A stretch of 64,000 nt of DNA, taken from contig JBHGNT010000003.1 of NCBI GenBank assembly GCA_043228905.1, forward strand, positions 16,740,001 to 16,804,000, given 5' to 3'. The notes below the pieces were generated by a model. The model had not been told where the DNA came from and ran no database searches. It saw only the letters and a list, made by a program, of their open reading frames with translations. Shown piece by piece: positions 22,325 through 32,418 of the stretch (position 1 is the stretch's first letter; each line of letters opens with the position of its first letter). The DNA is from Azolla caroliniana. Taxonomy: Eukaryota; Polypodiophyta. Made by a program: the position numbers and the translations under genes.

Positions 22325-22765
22325 TGTTGTTCGCCGGAATAGTAACCGACGGACAAAAGCGTAGGAATAAGAAATTATATAAGAGCATAACGCATGTAAC
22401 GGTTCACGCAGGAAGTGTGAACGGCTAAATAGACCTTGCGTATATAAAGGGCAGAAAACCTCTGATAGAGGTGTGTGTAATTTTGGGAATGTAAAGGAAC
22501 GTCTCGTAATAGAATCCTATCTTCTTTGATTTTCTGTGTATAGCTCCGGCTAATCTGTTGTGTGTGTGTCTTGAATACCTAAGCGTTTAAGTACGTAAGT
22601 GTAACCCTATACAGGGATTCGGTTGTAGCCGTTCCCCGTATACGTTGATAGGTTACAGGGAACCTTCCCTTATGCATTACGCTGAGGCACCTATTCGTTG
22701 TTCCACGCCCACTTGGAGGTCTAGGTTGAAGGACTGACCGTGGACTGTGTTCCTAATCGGCAACA
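22325..22765 (+). repeat. 3' LTR of element E (441 bp)
   Basis: TGTTGTTCGCC...TCGGCAACA, same length as the 5' LTR with no indels seen. Confidence 0.93.
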
Positions 22766-22949
22766 GGTACTTCTGTCAGTCCCACGAGGACTTGTATAAA
22801 TAGTGCTATTGAGCACAATTGTAAACAGAGAGAGTGTTCTTATTGTTTTGAATATAGCTTTTACGTTCTGCTCTCTCTGTCCCTCCCGTGTACTCTGTGT
22901 ATTCTCTGCTTTCTCTATTTTCTAACGCTTCCGCAAGTAATGGTTTTCA
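22766..22949 (+). repeat. 5' LTR of copia D, second piece
   Basis: It resumes GGTACTTCTGTCAG and runs through TATA-like TGTATAAATAGTGC to TTTTCA. With 13112-13348 it rebuilds an LTR equivalent to 31501-31916. Confidence 0.92.
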
Positions 22950-22961
22950 TGGTATTAGAGC
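22950..22961 (+). promoter_or_regulatory. Primer-binding site of copia D
   Basis: TGGTATTAGAGC directly after the LTR, one mismatch from the initiator tRNA-Met complement TGGTATCAGAGC. Confidence 0.9.
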
Positions 22962-23042
22962 GTGAGGGTTGAGAACCTCTGCAACCGACAAACGCTTGAA
23001 AGCAAACCCTAACAAGTCGTAAGAACAACAGACAGAGAAGTG

Positions 23043-23990
23043 ATGGATAAAGGAATGGCTAGCTCACTCCCTGTGGAGAAACTCGACAGATCCAACTACG
23101 CATCTTGGTCGTACAAGATGCACCAGTACCTGCTTGGGCATGGCTAGTGGAGTTTCGTCGAAGGAGCCAACGAAACAACACCTGATGCGGTAGATAAGGA
23201 TTTCCCAGTGTGGGAACAATTGGCAAGCAGAGTGATGTATTGCTTCACGTCCAGTGTCGGAGACCAGCTGCTGAGCCACATCCGAGACGCCAAGACGGCG
23301 AAGGAGGCTTGGGGAAACCTGAAGAAGGTTTTCGCCGTGAGTACTACAGCCCGGAAACTGCAACTCCGAAAGGAGTTGAGCAATGTCTGACAGAAGGACA
23401 TGTCGGTGGCGGATTACACAGCCCAGATCAAAGAGATATGTGACTCGCTTGCCTCTATCAACGTTACCGTAGAGGAAGACGAGATGGTACAGGTTTGTCT
23501 TGGGGGCCTGGCGTCTAAGTTTAGAGCGTTTCAAACGACGGTATGTACAAGGGAGAATACGCTGTCATTTTTCGACTTACAGTCGATGCTCCTTGTAGAG
23601 GAGAACCACGTCGGTGCATCAATTAGGGCCAGATGTTGTACACGGAAGCGGATCGGTCCCCTGGGCGTGGTGGACGAGGCGGGTCGGCACGCAATGGAGG
23701 TGGCCGGCAAGACCAGGAACAAAGGCACAGTGAACGTGCCGACAACAGTTCCGGACCAGAAGCAGTACATCACCGACGCAATGGCAGCACCGGAAAACTG
23801 CAAGAGAAGATTGCAATCGAATGCTGGGACTGTGGCAAAAAGGGCCACAGAGAAAGGAATGCTGGAGAAAACACGCCGATTCGGACAAATCCGGATCCGG
23901 CAAGGCCGACAAGGATGGCCGGCAAAGCTCGCACTACGTGAAGGGATCGGGAGTATCCAAGAACGGTAACGGGCCAACCTTGGTGATGAA
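23043..23990 (+). pseudogene. Copia D gag
   Basis: ATG at 23043, MDKGMASSLPVEKLDRSNYA then SWSYKMHQYLLGHG, a TAG, and the gag core KTAKEAWGNLKKVF, RKLQLRKELSNV, a TGA, and FDLQSMLLVEENHV. The CCHC knuckle starts CWDCGKKGH but a 1-2-nt loss inside it shifts the last Cys (KEC) into the frame that continues at 23821. Element H has a close homologue (56894 onward). Confidence 0.85.
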
Positions 23991-26602
23991 GCATGAGGCG
24001 AACTCGATGAAGAAGACCACTTCCAAATCGGAGGAAGTGTGGTATGTTGATTCCGGTGCGTCCAACCATGTGACAAGCCACAAAGAGTGGTTCTCCTTTT
24101 TGGAAAAACCGGATCAACCAGGAGTAGTCAAAACTAGAGACGACACTCCTCACCCAATCGTGCACGTCAGAGAAGTCCCTTTGAGCCACGTCGGACGGAA
24201 GGGGAAGCTGATGAACGTATTACACGTTCCGACAATCACGAAGAACCTGGTGTCGGTCGTACAGATCGTCGACCAAGGGATGCAGGTGCGGTTTACGCAC
24301 CTCGGGTGCTTCATCGAGGAAGAGGGCCAGATTATTGCGCAAGGGCGCAGAGACGGGAGGATGTTTATCCTCGACACCAATGACGTCGGCACCGCTCTGT
24401 TTGCAAAAGGACAGAAGGTCGAATCGGACATCGACCTGTGGCACAAGCGGATAGGCCACGTAAATTACCGGAGGCTTCAAGACCTACAAGCGAAACAAGT
24501 TGTTTTCAGTTTGCCGAAGTTCAGCGGCTGGAAGGCCCAAGTATGTAAAGCCTGCCAACTCGGGAAGCAACACCGGCTTCCATTCCCTATCGAACGTAGC
24601 CGGAGCCATAACAAGCTCGACCTTATCCATTCGGATGTGTGGGGACCGGCACAGAATGTTAGTCTTGGCGGGAGTCGATATTTCGTCTCCTTCATCGACG
24701 ACTATACGCGGCACACATGGACCTACCTCATTGACCAGAAGAGTGAAGTCGTCGAGTGCTTCCGGAGCCTCCAAAGCATGGTGGAACAGGAAACAGAGAG
24801 GAAGATCAAATGCCTGCGGTCAGATGGTGGAAAAGAATACTTTTCTGGCCAATTCAACAGTTATCTGCAACAAAAGGGAATTCGGCGAGAGTTCAGCTGC
24901 AGATACACACCGCAACAGAACGGTGTTGCCGAGAGGAAGAACCGGTCGCTTATTGATGCGGCAAGGGCAATGCTGGAGGAGAAGAGCATGCCCAAATTCT
25001 ACTGGGCGGAGGAAGCCTGAACAACTGTCTACATCCAAAACCGGATCGGTGACAAGGTGTCAGCTCACGAGTGGTATTTCGGGCGCAAGCCGAATTTGAG
25101 ACACCTTAAGATCTTCGGCAACATTGCATATGTGCATGTACTGGATGAGAAGTGGAGGAAGCTGGATGCAAAATCGGAAAAATGCATCGTAATCGGCTAT
25201 GCTCAAGAGCAAAAGGGTTATAAGTGTTATAACCCCCGGACAAAGCAGGTCCGAGTTAGTCGAGATGTCGAGTTCGATGAATCGGCATTGTGGAGCCTGA
25301 ACCGGCCCAAGTAGATGATGATGAAGCGTGGACTCAGGATGAGAATCCAGAATCGTTTTGGTTGAGCGAGCCGAACGAGAGACTAAGTCAATCTGACCAG
25401 TCCGATGAGGAACTGGCGAGTAGTGGAGATTCTGCCGTGCTCTCCCAGTGCAAGGAACCGAGGAGACAGTTCAAGCGCAAAGAGAAAGGGAAGAAGAAGA
25501 TGCCAGAATTTGAAACCGGCAACGATGAGTCGGATCGGTGTGCATCCGACTCCGGCAAGGAGAAAGGCGGATCTTCGGCAACGAAGACCGAATCAGCCAA
25601 GAAAGGCCTCAAACCGGGTAACGGCGAGTTACGCCCATCCACCCGCCAGAAGGATCCCGTCAAGCGGTACGGGTACAATGAGTACATGGCGCATCATTAT
25701 GCGTACATGACCAAGGTGGCGGAAGTGCGTGAGTCGGAGAGGTACGCAGAAGCGGCAGAGGACGCAAATTGGCGTGCCGCTATGGAGGAAGAAATGCAGG
25801 CACTTGATGTCAACAAGACATGGGACCTAGTTGACCCTCCCCATCACTGTAAACCGATCAGATGCAAATGGGTGTACAAGGTAAAGTACAACGCCGATGG
25901 TTCAGTTAACCGGTACAAGGCCCGATTAGTGGCAAAGGGATATGCGCAGACCCACGGAATCGACTACGACGAGACCTTCGCTCCGGTAGCGACGATGACG
26001 ACGGTTCGTGTGGTGCTGACGGTTGCTGTAGCAAGGGGGTGACATCTTCACCAGATGGATGTGAAGAATGCGTTTCTTTAGGGTGATCTTGAAGAAGAAG
26101 TCTTTATGACTCAGCCCCCCGGTTTTCGATCGGAGATGAACAAGTCGACGGTATGCCGGTTGAAGAAGTCGTTGTACGGCCTGAAGCAAGCCCCTCGAGC
26201 TTGGAATGCGAAGATCATGCACCGGTTGCGTAAGATGGGGTTTGCGGCCTCCAGGTCCGACTCTTCGTTGTTCATCCGGCAAGGTTCAGCCGGTCCGGTA
26301 TGTATCCTGTTGTATGTTGATGATTTAGTCATCACCGAACCGGGTCTTCCAGAAGTCAACCGCGTCAAGTCCCAGTTATCGGACGCATTTGAGATGAAGG
26401 ACTTGGGGGACCTTCATTATTTTCTTGGGATAGAGGTGATCAGAACCCCCGATGGCATATTGCTCTCACAACGACATTACGTCTTGAATATGTTGTACAA
26501 GTTTGGCATGACAGAATGCCGACATGTCTCCAAACCCTTGGACCAGAACCAGAAAATTCGTCCGAACTCCGGACCGGCCTGCAACGAGAAACGGTTCCGA
26601 CA
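23821..26602 (+). pseudogene. Copia D protease, integrase and RT (first part)
   Basis: Protease VWYVDSGASNHVTSHKEW, then integrase with LWHKRIGH, CKACQLGKQHR, HSDVWGP, the triad D in SFIDDYTRHTW, D in RSDGGKEYF and E in NGVAERKNRS. A TGA at 25018-25020 and a frameshift near 25310 precede the acidic linker (25290-25640). RT reads [40 protein letters not shown] and APVATMTTVRV, with a TGA at 26041 and a TAG at 26080. It continues CRLKKSLYGLKQAPRAW, ILLYVDDLVIT and LHYFLGIEVI, to RFRQ at 26602, where Ty3 sequence of element I begins. Confidence 0.9.
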
Positions 26603-26605
26603 AAG

Positions 26606-26754
26606 AAATCCGAGAATTTAAAATAAAATGGATGGATAAATCAATAAAAGATGCCACATGGGAACGCGAAAATACTCTTAGAACTAACTTCCCTAACTTT
26701 CCATTGCAAGAGTGCAATGTTTTAAAGAGGGGGAGTATGTTACGGGCATGACCA
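26606..26754 (+). pseudogene. Integrase C-terminal fragment of element I, first copy
   Basis: Reads EIREFKIKWMDKSIKDATWE and RENTLRTNFPNF, identical in protein to 29939-30086. It begins abruptly in the copia D RT and ends just past the purine tract AAAGAGGGGGAG at 26724-26735. Confidence 0.85.
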
Positions 26755-27192
26755 TTTAATATCCCGTGGTGAGAATTTACTGTAGTATTCTATACACGTG
26801 GATAAGTGTGAGGGTTAAACGAGAGTGTAAAGAAGGGGAGGATTACTTTTAATCCTCGAGATTGAGACAACCCATTAGGTCAAGTGTGAACTTCCCTGGG
26901 GGCCTTGGGTATCGCTATAAATAAGGGGCCTAGCTACCCTCATTTGATCATCTTTTGACTACATCGAGACTCTGCTCTTGTGGTGGGTCAACCCTTGTAG
27001 CGAGCGCACCAGCACCAGGTACGACTCGACGCCACGGCGGTGGTATGGGACGCCGATCGAGGCTCGAATCCGTCTCGATCCCTTCGCTCGGGGGTGGTCG
27101 GGTGGATCAACACCCTTCTTTCTCTTTCTCCTTTCTATCTATCATTAGTTTATCCTTATCTTAAGCTTACTTTAGTACCTAAATCTCTAATA
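26738..27192 (+). repeat. LTR 1 of element I (455 bp)
   Basis: TGTTACGGGCATGACC...ATCTCTAATA; TATA-like CTATAAATAAGG near 26920. Nearly identical to 30073-30526 by eye. Confidence 0.92.
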
Positions 27193-27194
27193 TT

Positions 27195-27206
27195 TGGTAT
27201 CAGAGC
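27195..27206 (+). promoter_or_regulatory. Primer-binding site of element I (initiator tRNA-Met)
   Basis: Exact TGGTATCAGAGC two bases after LTR 1. Confidence 0.93.
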
Positions 27207-27450
27207 TATGTACTAATGTTTCTTTGTTTGTCTTTTGTCTTTTGATTGATGGTGATTGATCGATGTGCGGTCGGCCTTGATCCAGATAACGATCAACAAA
27301 GAACTTCGGTAACTCTTTTCGTAATTTTTTTTTTCTATTCTCTCTTCTCCCATCTAATCATGTGTTTAGTTTATATGTCATTTTTTTTCATTAAGTCAAT
27401 GATGTTGTAGTGGTCTTTAATTGTTTATCTAAAACGTTTACATATGTGCA

Positions 27451-27696
27451 CGAGGTCAATACCTCGTTTGACATACAAATAATATGTGATGAGTGTCGTA
27501 TGCGTACGAGGTTAATACCTCAATTACATATTACGTTCACGAACATATGTTACGTTTGCGTATGAGTTTAATACCTTGATTTGTTGTAAAGGATATGCGT
27601 TTGGTCTCGTATGCGTAAGAGGTCAATACGTCAATTGCGTATTTCAATGATCTCTTATATGTGGATGTTTCGTGTGCGTAGAGGTATATACCTCGA
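27451..27696 (+). repeat. Five degenerate hairpin repeats (GAGGTnnATACCTC) in the leader of element I
   Basis: Inverted-repeat cores at 27451-27466, 27507-27522, 27561-27579, 27617-27634 and 27680-27696, each next to CGTATGCGTA-like sequence, spaced about 55-63 bp. The rest of the leader (27207-28883) has no coding region; it includes a tRNA-like phrase near 28404-28440. Confidence 0.7.
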
Positions 27697-28883
27697 TTAC
27701 GTATCTCGATCACATCATTTGTGGTTATTTAATAGAGCGATATGTTTAATATAGGCATATGTGGTCACGTATATACGTATTTGATCGTATATATGTGATA
27801 AGTAAACATATGTGTATATTCGTTATTACATGATTATATCGAAAGCTGTCCTTGTCAGGAAAAGGATGTTGGTGGCCGTCCTCACATTTTTGTGAGAATG
27901 ACGTTGTCACCATCCCTTTTTCAACAGTTTTTTATTGTTGACAACCCCATTGATGACCTCGATTTCGTTACGTAAAGAAACGCCTATAGCCATAATGATG
28001 TTGAGTATGTAGGGCTTGACCCACTTCAAGTGAGGTCGCTCTAATGACACACGTATCCAACATCCCTCCCTCATTACATGGATACGATGCCACCATGAGC
28101 TCGTTCTTACGAGAGGCATTCGTAATGACGTGACCATGTGATGGGCCACGTGGGCCTACTACGAAACGAGTGCTCATTTGGCTTGACCATTAGGTTGCAC
28201 TTTGGCGTATGCCATCGTAATTACGAGACTTGAGGTTAGGTAACGTACCAACATAGTTTTGGTAAATGAGGGCGAAATAAGGACCCTTGACATATATGTT
28301 CTTTTAAAAAAAACATATATGATCAAATGCCTCGCATATCTCTTATATGCATCAAACATTAAGCATTCGAGAAGAGCAACTTACTTGGTTGGCTCAAGTG
28401 TTTAATGTATTTGTTCTCGAAGTCTCGAGTTCAAATATGACCAAGACCATACAACATCGTTCATACATATGACTATAACACATGTTTAGACTTAAGGTCT
28501 AAGTGCACTTTGGGGTCCTTGTAATAGGACTTAAAGAGCCAAAACCACATATGTGGGCAAAGAAACATAATTTATTGTTAACATTTTTTTCGTGTATAAA
28601 CTACTCATGACGTGAACATACATGGTTGAGCCTCGGGGAGCCGCCATGAAAAAATCAATATAGAGATCAGGGAAAGACATTAAATTGTCACCCCCATGGT
28701 TTTTAAAACACCTTTGTGTTACCATAGTAACCTGAACTTGAACCTCATCTCATACGTCTAGAGGGGTATTGACGTGAGATCATGATATCTATTAATGTTT
28801 GCCCATGATATGTTTACATCACGACATGATGTTATGACTATCTCTCTGACCTTATCCTATTTCTTTTCCACAAATAATCTTTA

Positions 28884-30086
28884 ATGGCTCAAATTAACGA
28901 CCCGATGTCATCCACTCAAGCGGAAGGAACTCAAGGGAATCCTCCTGGACAAATGTCCACTGAGATGTATTTGGCACAAATAACCCAATACCTTAGTTTC
29001 ACCGCTCAACAGATGACCGAACTTCGGCAATCTCAGAGTGCTCTTGAGGCACGTGTTATTAGTCTACAACGTGAGACTAATAGGCCTGATGAGCGACAAG
29101 GTGAACCATCATTTGTCGTTAAGCCACTTACGGGAGACAAAAAGGAAAGAACCGAAGAAGCAATCTGCACATGGCTGGGACGATGGGAGTCTCATTTTGA
29201 GCTCTATCCCACGCCAGATAGTACGAAGATTGCATATGTCGGCCGAGAACTCGGGGGTAAGGCCGCCACGGATCATCCTCAATCCGATGGATAGATAGAA
29301 CGACTAAATCAAATTATTGAGGACATGCTTCGAGCATACATTGGTGCAAAACCAACAAAATGGGAATGTTATCTCCCAATTTTGGAGTTTGCTTATAACA
29401 GCTCCAAGCATACGTCGATGGGATATAGTCCTTTTATGTTGATGTATGGTTTTCAGCCACGAGCCCCGATTGATGTTAATATACATCATGATGAGTTGCG
29501 AAGTACGCAAAAATTTCTTCGGGATATGCAAGATATGTTGCATATTGCACGAGATAATATAAAAACAGCTCAAGATAGAGCGCATTTTTATGCCGACCAT
29601 CATAGACAACCTCGTGTATTCAACCCTAGACAGAAGGTATTTTTACGTGTACCTCACAATTCTAAGACATTGTCTATGGGTAAGTGCGCTAAGTTAGCCC
29701 CACGGTTTTGTGGACCTTTTACAGTCCTCAAACGCATTGGGTCATCAGCCTATCGTCTCACTCTTCTCGATGGTGTCGGAATTCATCCAGTCTTTCATGT
29801 GAGTCGTCTGCCAGAACTTCTAGGTTCTGGCGACAATAAAGTTACAACTGAAACTCTGGTTACTTCTGAAGAATTATCTTCTAAACCACATGTACCAGAA
29901 AGAATTCTCGATGTTAAAACAAAAAAATTACGTACTAAAGAAATACGAGAATTTAAAATAAAATGGATGGATAAATCAATAAAAGATGCCACATGGGAAC
30001 GCGAAAATACTCTTAGAACTAACTTCCCTAACTTTCCATTGCAAGAGTGCAATGTTTTAAAGAGGGGGAGTATGTTACGAGCATGA
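28884..30086 (+). pseudogene. Element I gag N-terminus fused to integrase C-terminal half
   Basis: ATG at 28884. The gag part has a coiled coil (TEMYLAQITQYLSFTAQQMT, LEARVISLQRETN) and the start of the capsid (TWLGRWESHFELYP, KIAYVGRELGGKAA). At about 29270 it passes straight into integrase after the second catalytic Asp (TDHPQSDG), then a TAG at 29292-29294 where the family has Q, and continues from 29295: IERLNQIIEDMLRAYIG, EFAYNSSKHTSMGYSPFMLM, APRFCGPFTVLKRIGSSAYR and a chromo-like C-terminus IKWMDKSIKDATWE. The stop at 30084 lies within the LTR. Confidence 0.85.
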
Positions 30087-30526
30087 CCATTTAATATCCC
30101 GTGGTGAGAATTTACCGTAGTATTCTATACACGTGGATAAGTGTGAGGGTTAAACGAGAGTGTAAAGAAGGGGAGGATTACTTTTAATCCCCGGGATTGA
30201 GACAACCCATTAGGTCAAGTGTGAACTTCCCTGGGGGCCTTGGGTATCGCTATAAATAAGAGGCCTAGCTACCCTCATTTGATCATCTTTTGACTACATC
30301 GAGACTCTGCTCTTGTGGTGGGTCAACTCTTGTAGCGAGCGCACCAGCACCAGGTACGACTCGACGCCACGGCGGTGGTATGGGACGCCGATCGAGGCTC
30401 GAATCCGTCTCGATCCCTTCGCTCGGGGGTGGTCGGGTGGATCAACACCCTTCTTTCTCTTTCTCCTTTCTATCTATCATTAGTTTATCCTTATCTTAGG
30501 CTTACTTTAGTACCTAGATCTCTAAT
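30073..30526 (+). repeat. LTR 2 of element I (454 bp)
   Basis: TGTTACGAGCATGACC...ATCTCTAATA; copia D resumes at the next base with GGTTGAGTA, equivalent to A-E-Y of RNase H. Confidence 0.92.
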
Positions 30527-31425
30527 AGGTTGAGTATTGGGGCGCTACCATTGCCACCTGTGAAGCCATTTGGCTTTGGCGACTGCTGCAAGACCTACAG
30601 ATCGAGGTATCGACCCTAATTTTGGTCTACTGTGACAACATAAGCAACATTCAAATCGCTAAGAACCCCGTATTCCATGCTCGCACAAAGCACATAGAAG
30701 TGCACTATCACTTCGTGCGTGAGCGTGTCCTGAGCAGTGAGGTCGAACTTCGGTATGTTCACACGGCTCGGCAAGTTGCCGACGTCTTCACCAAACCACT
30801 TGGATCGGACAAGTTGCAGCACTTCACCGAAATGCTTGGTGTTCAACATCTCGATGTGCCACACTTGAGGGGGAGAATGGGCAAAGACACTAGAACGGGC
30901 AAAGGCAAAGAGACTGCTGATTGTGCCGGTGAGGGAAGAACTGACGAAGGGAGAGTCAAGAAGAAGAAAGGAACTGAGTCGACAAGGGAAGTCGACACGT
31001 CCGAACAAATCGGAACAAGCGGCAACGGCGGCAAAGTCAAGAAGGACAGAGTCGACCGAAGGAAGAAGGCCAAGACCCGGACATGGTCCGATGTGGTGAA
31101 GGGCTTGGAACTAGAAGACGAATCGGGAGCAACCGATTCGGACAAGAGCTAGAACGAATCAGAGACAATCGATTCGGTTCAACAGACAGATTCGGAAGAA
31201 CCGGATCAATTCAAGGCCAAGAGGATGAGAAGGCAGCGAAAGTCGATGCCAACACGAAGGAATCGGCGAACTGGAACGCGTCGAAGTCATAGCAGCAGGG
31301 GAGCTGAATTGGGCCTGTTGAGCAGACAAGCCGACCGAGGAGGTCGAGGTGCATAGAACAAGAGGGGTCACGGCAAACAGAACCGGACCGGACGAGGAGC
31401 GCGAGTAAGGCGGAGCGACGCCACG
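30527..31425 (+). pseudogene. Copia D RNase H end plus charged C-terminal extension
   Basis: RNase H: EYWGATIATCEAIWLWRLLQ, VYCDNISNIQIAKNPVFHA, RTKHIEVHYHFVRERV and QVADVFTKPLG. A highly charged extension follows (LRGRMGKDTRTGKGKE, KVKKDRVDRRKKAKTR, TWSDVVKGLELEDES), with a TAG at 31150-31152 and continuation NESETIDSVQQTDSEEPDQF. Most copia pols end soon after RNase H. The same extension with the W-x-DVVKGL core is in element R. Role unknown. Confidence 0.82.
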
Positions 31426-31500
31426 AGAAGTCGGTTGGAAGAACCGACTGCCACAGAGGCTGACACTAGGATCCAACCTCAAGTTGAGCTTGAGGGGGAG

Positions 31501-31916
31501 TGTTGAGTGGCAAGCTCAATTGGAGCCGGATCGGCTAGATAAGCCTGAGCCGGTGAGCGAGACGGATCAGTAAGCCGGTGAGCAACCGAGCCGGCAAGCA
31601 ACAAAGCCGGTGAGCTGGGGAGTTGGTTAGCCAGATCCAATCGGTAACCGGAAGCCTAGTATTAGTTTAGACTACTAGGCAGTTATAGTCTCGTAGTAAG
31701 TGTCAGATGCTCGTGTGAGCATTGAAGTACGCGGTACTTCTGTCAGTCCCACGAGGACTTGTATAAATAGTGCTACTGAGCACAATTGTAAACAGAGAGA
31801 GTGTTCTTATTGTTTTGAATATAGGTTTTACGTTCTGGTCTTTCCGTCTCTCCCGTGTACTCTGTGTATTCTCTGCTTTCTCTGTTTTCTAACGCTTCTG
31901 CAAGTAATCATTTTCA
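31501..31916 (+). repeat. 3' LTR of copia D (416 bp)
   Basis: Preceded by the purine tract TTGAGGGGGAG. TGTTGAGTGGC...CATTTTCA. Followed by ACAAT (31917-31921), the right target duplication. Confidence 0.92.
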
Positions 31917-31921
31917 ACAAT
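31917..31921. repeat. Target-site duplication of copia D, right copy (ACAAT)
   Basis: Matches 13107-13111. The flank 31922-32053 is short, of unknown origin, and would have been contiguous with 13111 before D inserted. Confidence 0.88.
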
Positions 31922-32188
31922 GTATTAACAATAAGGGCAATATATGAGACTATGCTAAAGATTGAGATTGAACTGGAATGGTTCATCAATACTCAAACAC
32001 ATGCTTTGGACACACGCATGCTCTTTGTTAGAAATATTAACCTAGATGCGCGTTGTCGTGACGATTTTCGACTACGATGTGAAACCGAGTGAGACGAATA
32101 AACCAAGGATGTGCAACATTGCACATGCACTTAGCAAATAAACCTAAGGCCTAGTGGCACTTGAGTTCATACACAGGGGTGCAAGCAA

Positions 32189-32241
32189 GGTTTGAACCTT
32201 GCACCTCTAAGATACAAGATGATTGCCTTACCATTAGGACA
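32189..32241 (-). promoter_or_regulatory. tRNA-like pol III module in LTR L (inverted)
   Basis: On the minus strand TGTCCTAATGG (A-box-like, 32241-32231) is followed about 33 bp later by GGTTCAAACC (B-box, 32198-32189). The spacing fits a tRNA gene but the acceptor stem does not close, so it is a tRNA-derived remnant. Confidence 0.55.
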
Positions 32242-32304
32242 ACTATCATATAGTGTAGATTCTATGTATTTCCTTTTTATATATGAATTATAGATGAAAC
32301 AACC

Positions 32305-32418
32305 ATAGAAAACCATGTGCACAAAACCATGGTTCTAAACCCATGGTTTGTGCATGACATAAGCAAAACCGTGTGCACAAAACCATGGTTTTAGCCCATG
32401 GTTTTGTGCATGTTACAA
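32305..32418. repeat. CCATGG-centred inverted repeats in LTR L
   Basis: Several alternating copies of TGCACAAAACCATGG and CCATGGTTTTGTGCA can fold into long hairpins just upstream of the TATA-like CTATAAAAGCC. LTR of J has the same at about 47805-47915. Confidence 0.7.

Larger units (their letters stand above)
13349..22765 (+). mobile_element. Ty3/gypsy element E (Tat-like pol, extra 3' ORF), complete with both LTRs
   Basis: A 9417-bp element with 441-bp LTRs at each end, gag, PR, RT, RNase H, IN, and a further coding region of about 3 kb before the 3' LTR. The target site in the LTR of D gives GGTAT on the left and GGTAC on the right, a 5-bp duplication with one substitution (D's intact LTR has GGTAC). 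All pol domains are recognisable but interrupted by stops, so E is no longer autonomous. Only one RNase H domain is seen. Confidence 0.92.
26606..30526 (+). mobile_element. Ty3 element I: truncated tandem (internal fragment, LTR, gag-IN internal region, LTR)
   Basis: Order: 3' end of the internal region (26606-26737), LTR (26738-27192), PBS, a 1.7-kb leader, a gag-integrase fused ORF, and a second LTR (30073-30526). The first fragment repeats 29939-30072, so one LTR is shared by two internal regions, as in tandem LTR arrays. The copia D segment equivalent to IVRSLIYLT through LSST is missing between the junctions at about 26602 and 30527. PR, RT and RNase H are absent, so I is non-autonomous. 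Confidence 0.85.
13112..31916 (+). mobile_element. Ty1/copia element D, with nested Ty3 elements E and I
   Basis: 5' LTR in two pieces (13112-13348 and 22766-22949), PBS at 22950, gag-pol 23043-26602, pol resuming at 30527 to about 31425, and 3' LTR 31501-31916. The target duplication ACAAT is intact. Without inserts D would be about 5.5 kb; about 130 codons of RT/RNase H are missing where I sits. Q and R (51.2-56.3 kb) are relatives on the other strand. Confidence 0.9.

Noticed and set aside
27451-27696. CRISPR-like array
   Set aside because: Repeats are diverged hairpins without uniform spacers in a plant retrotransposon leader.
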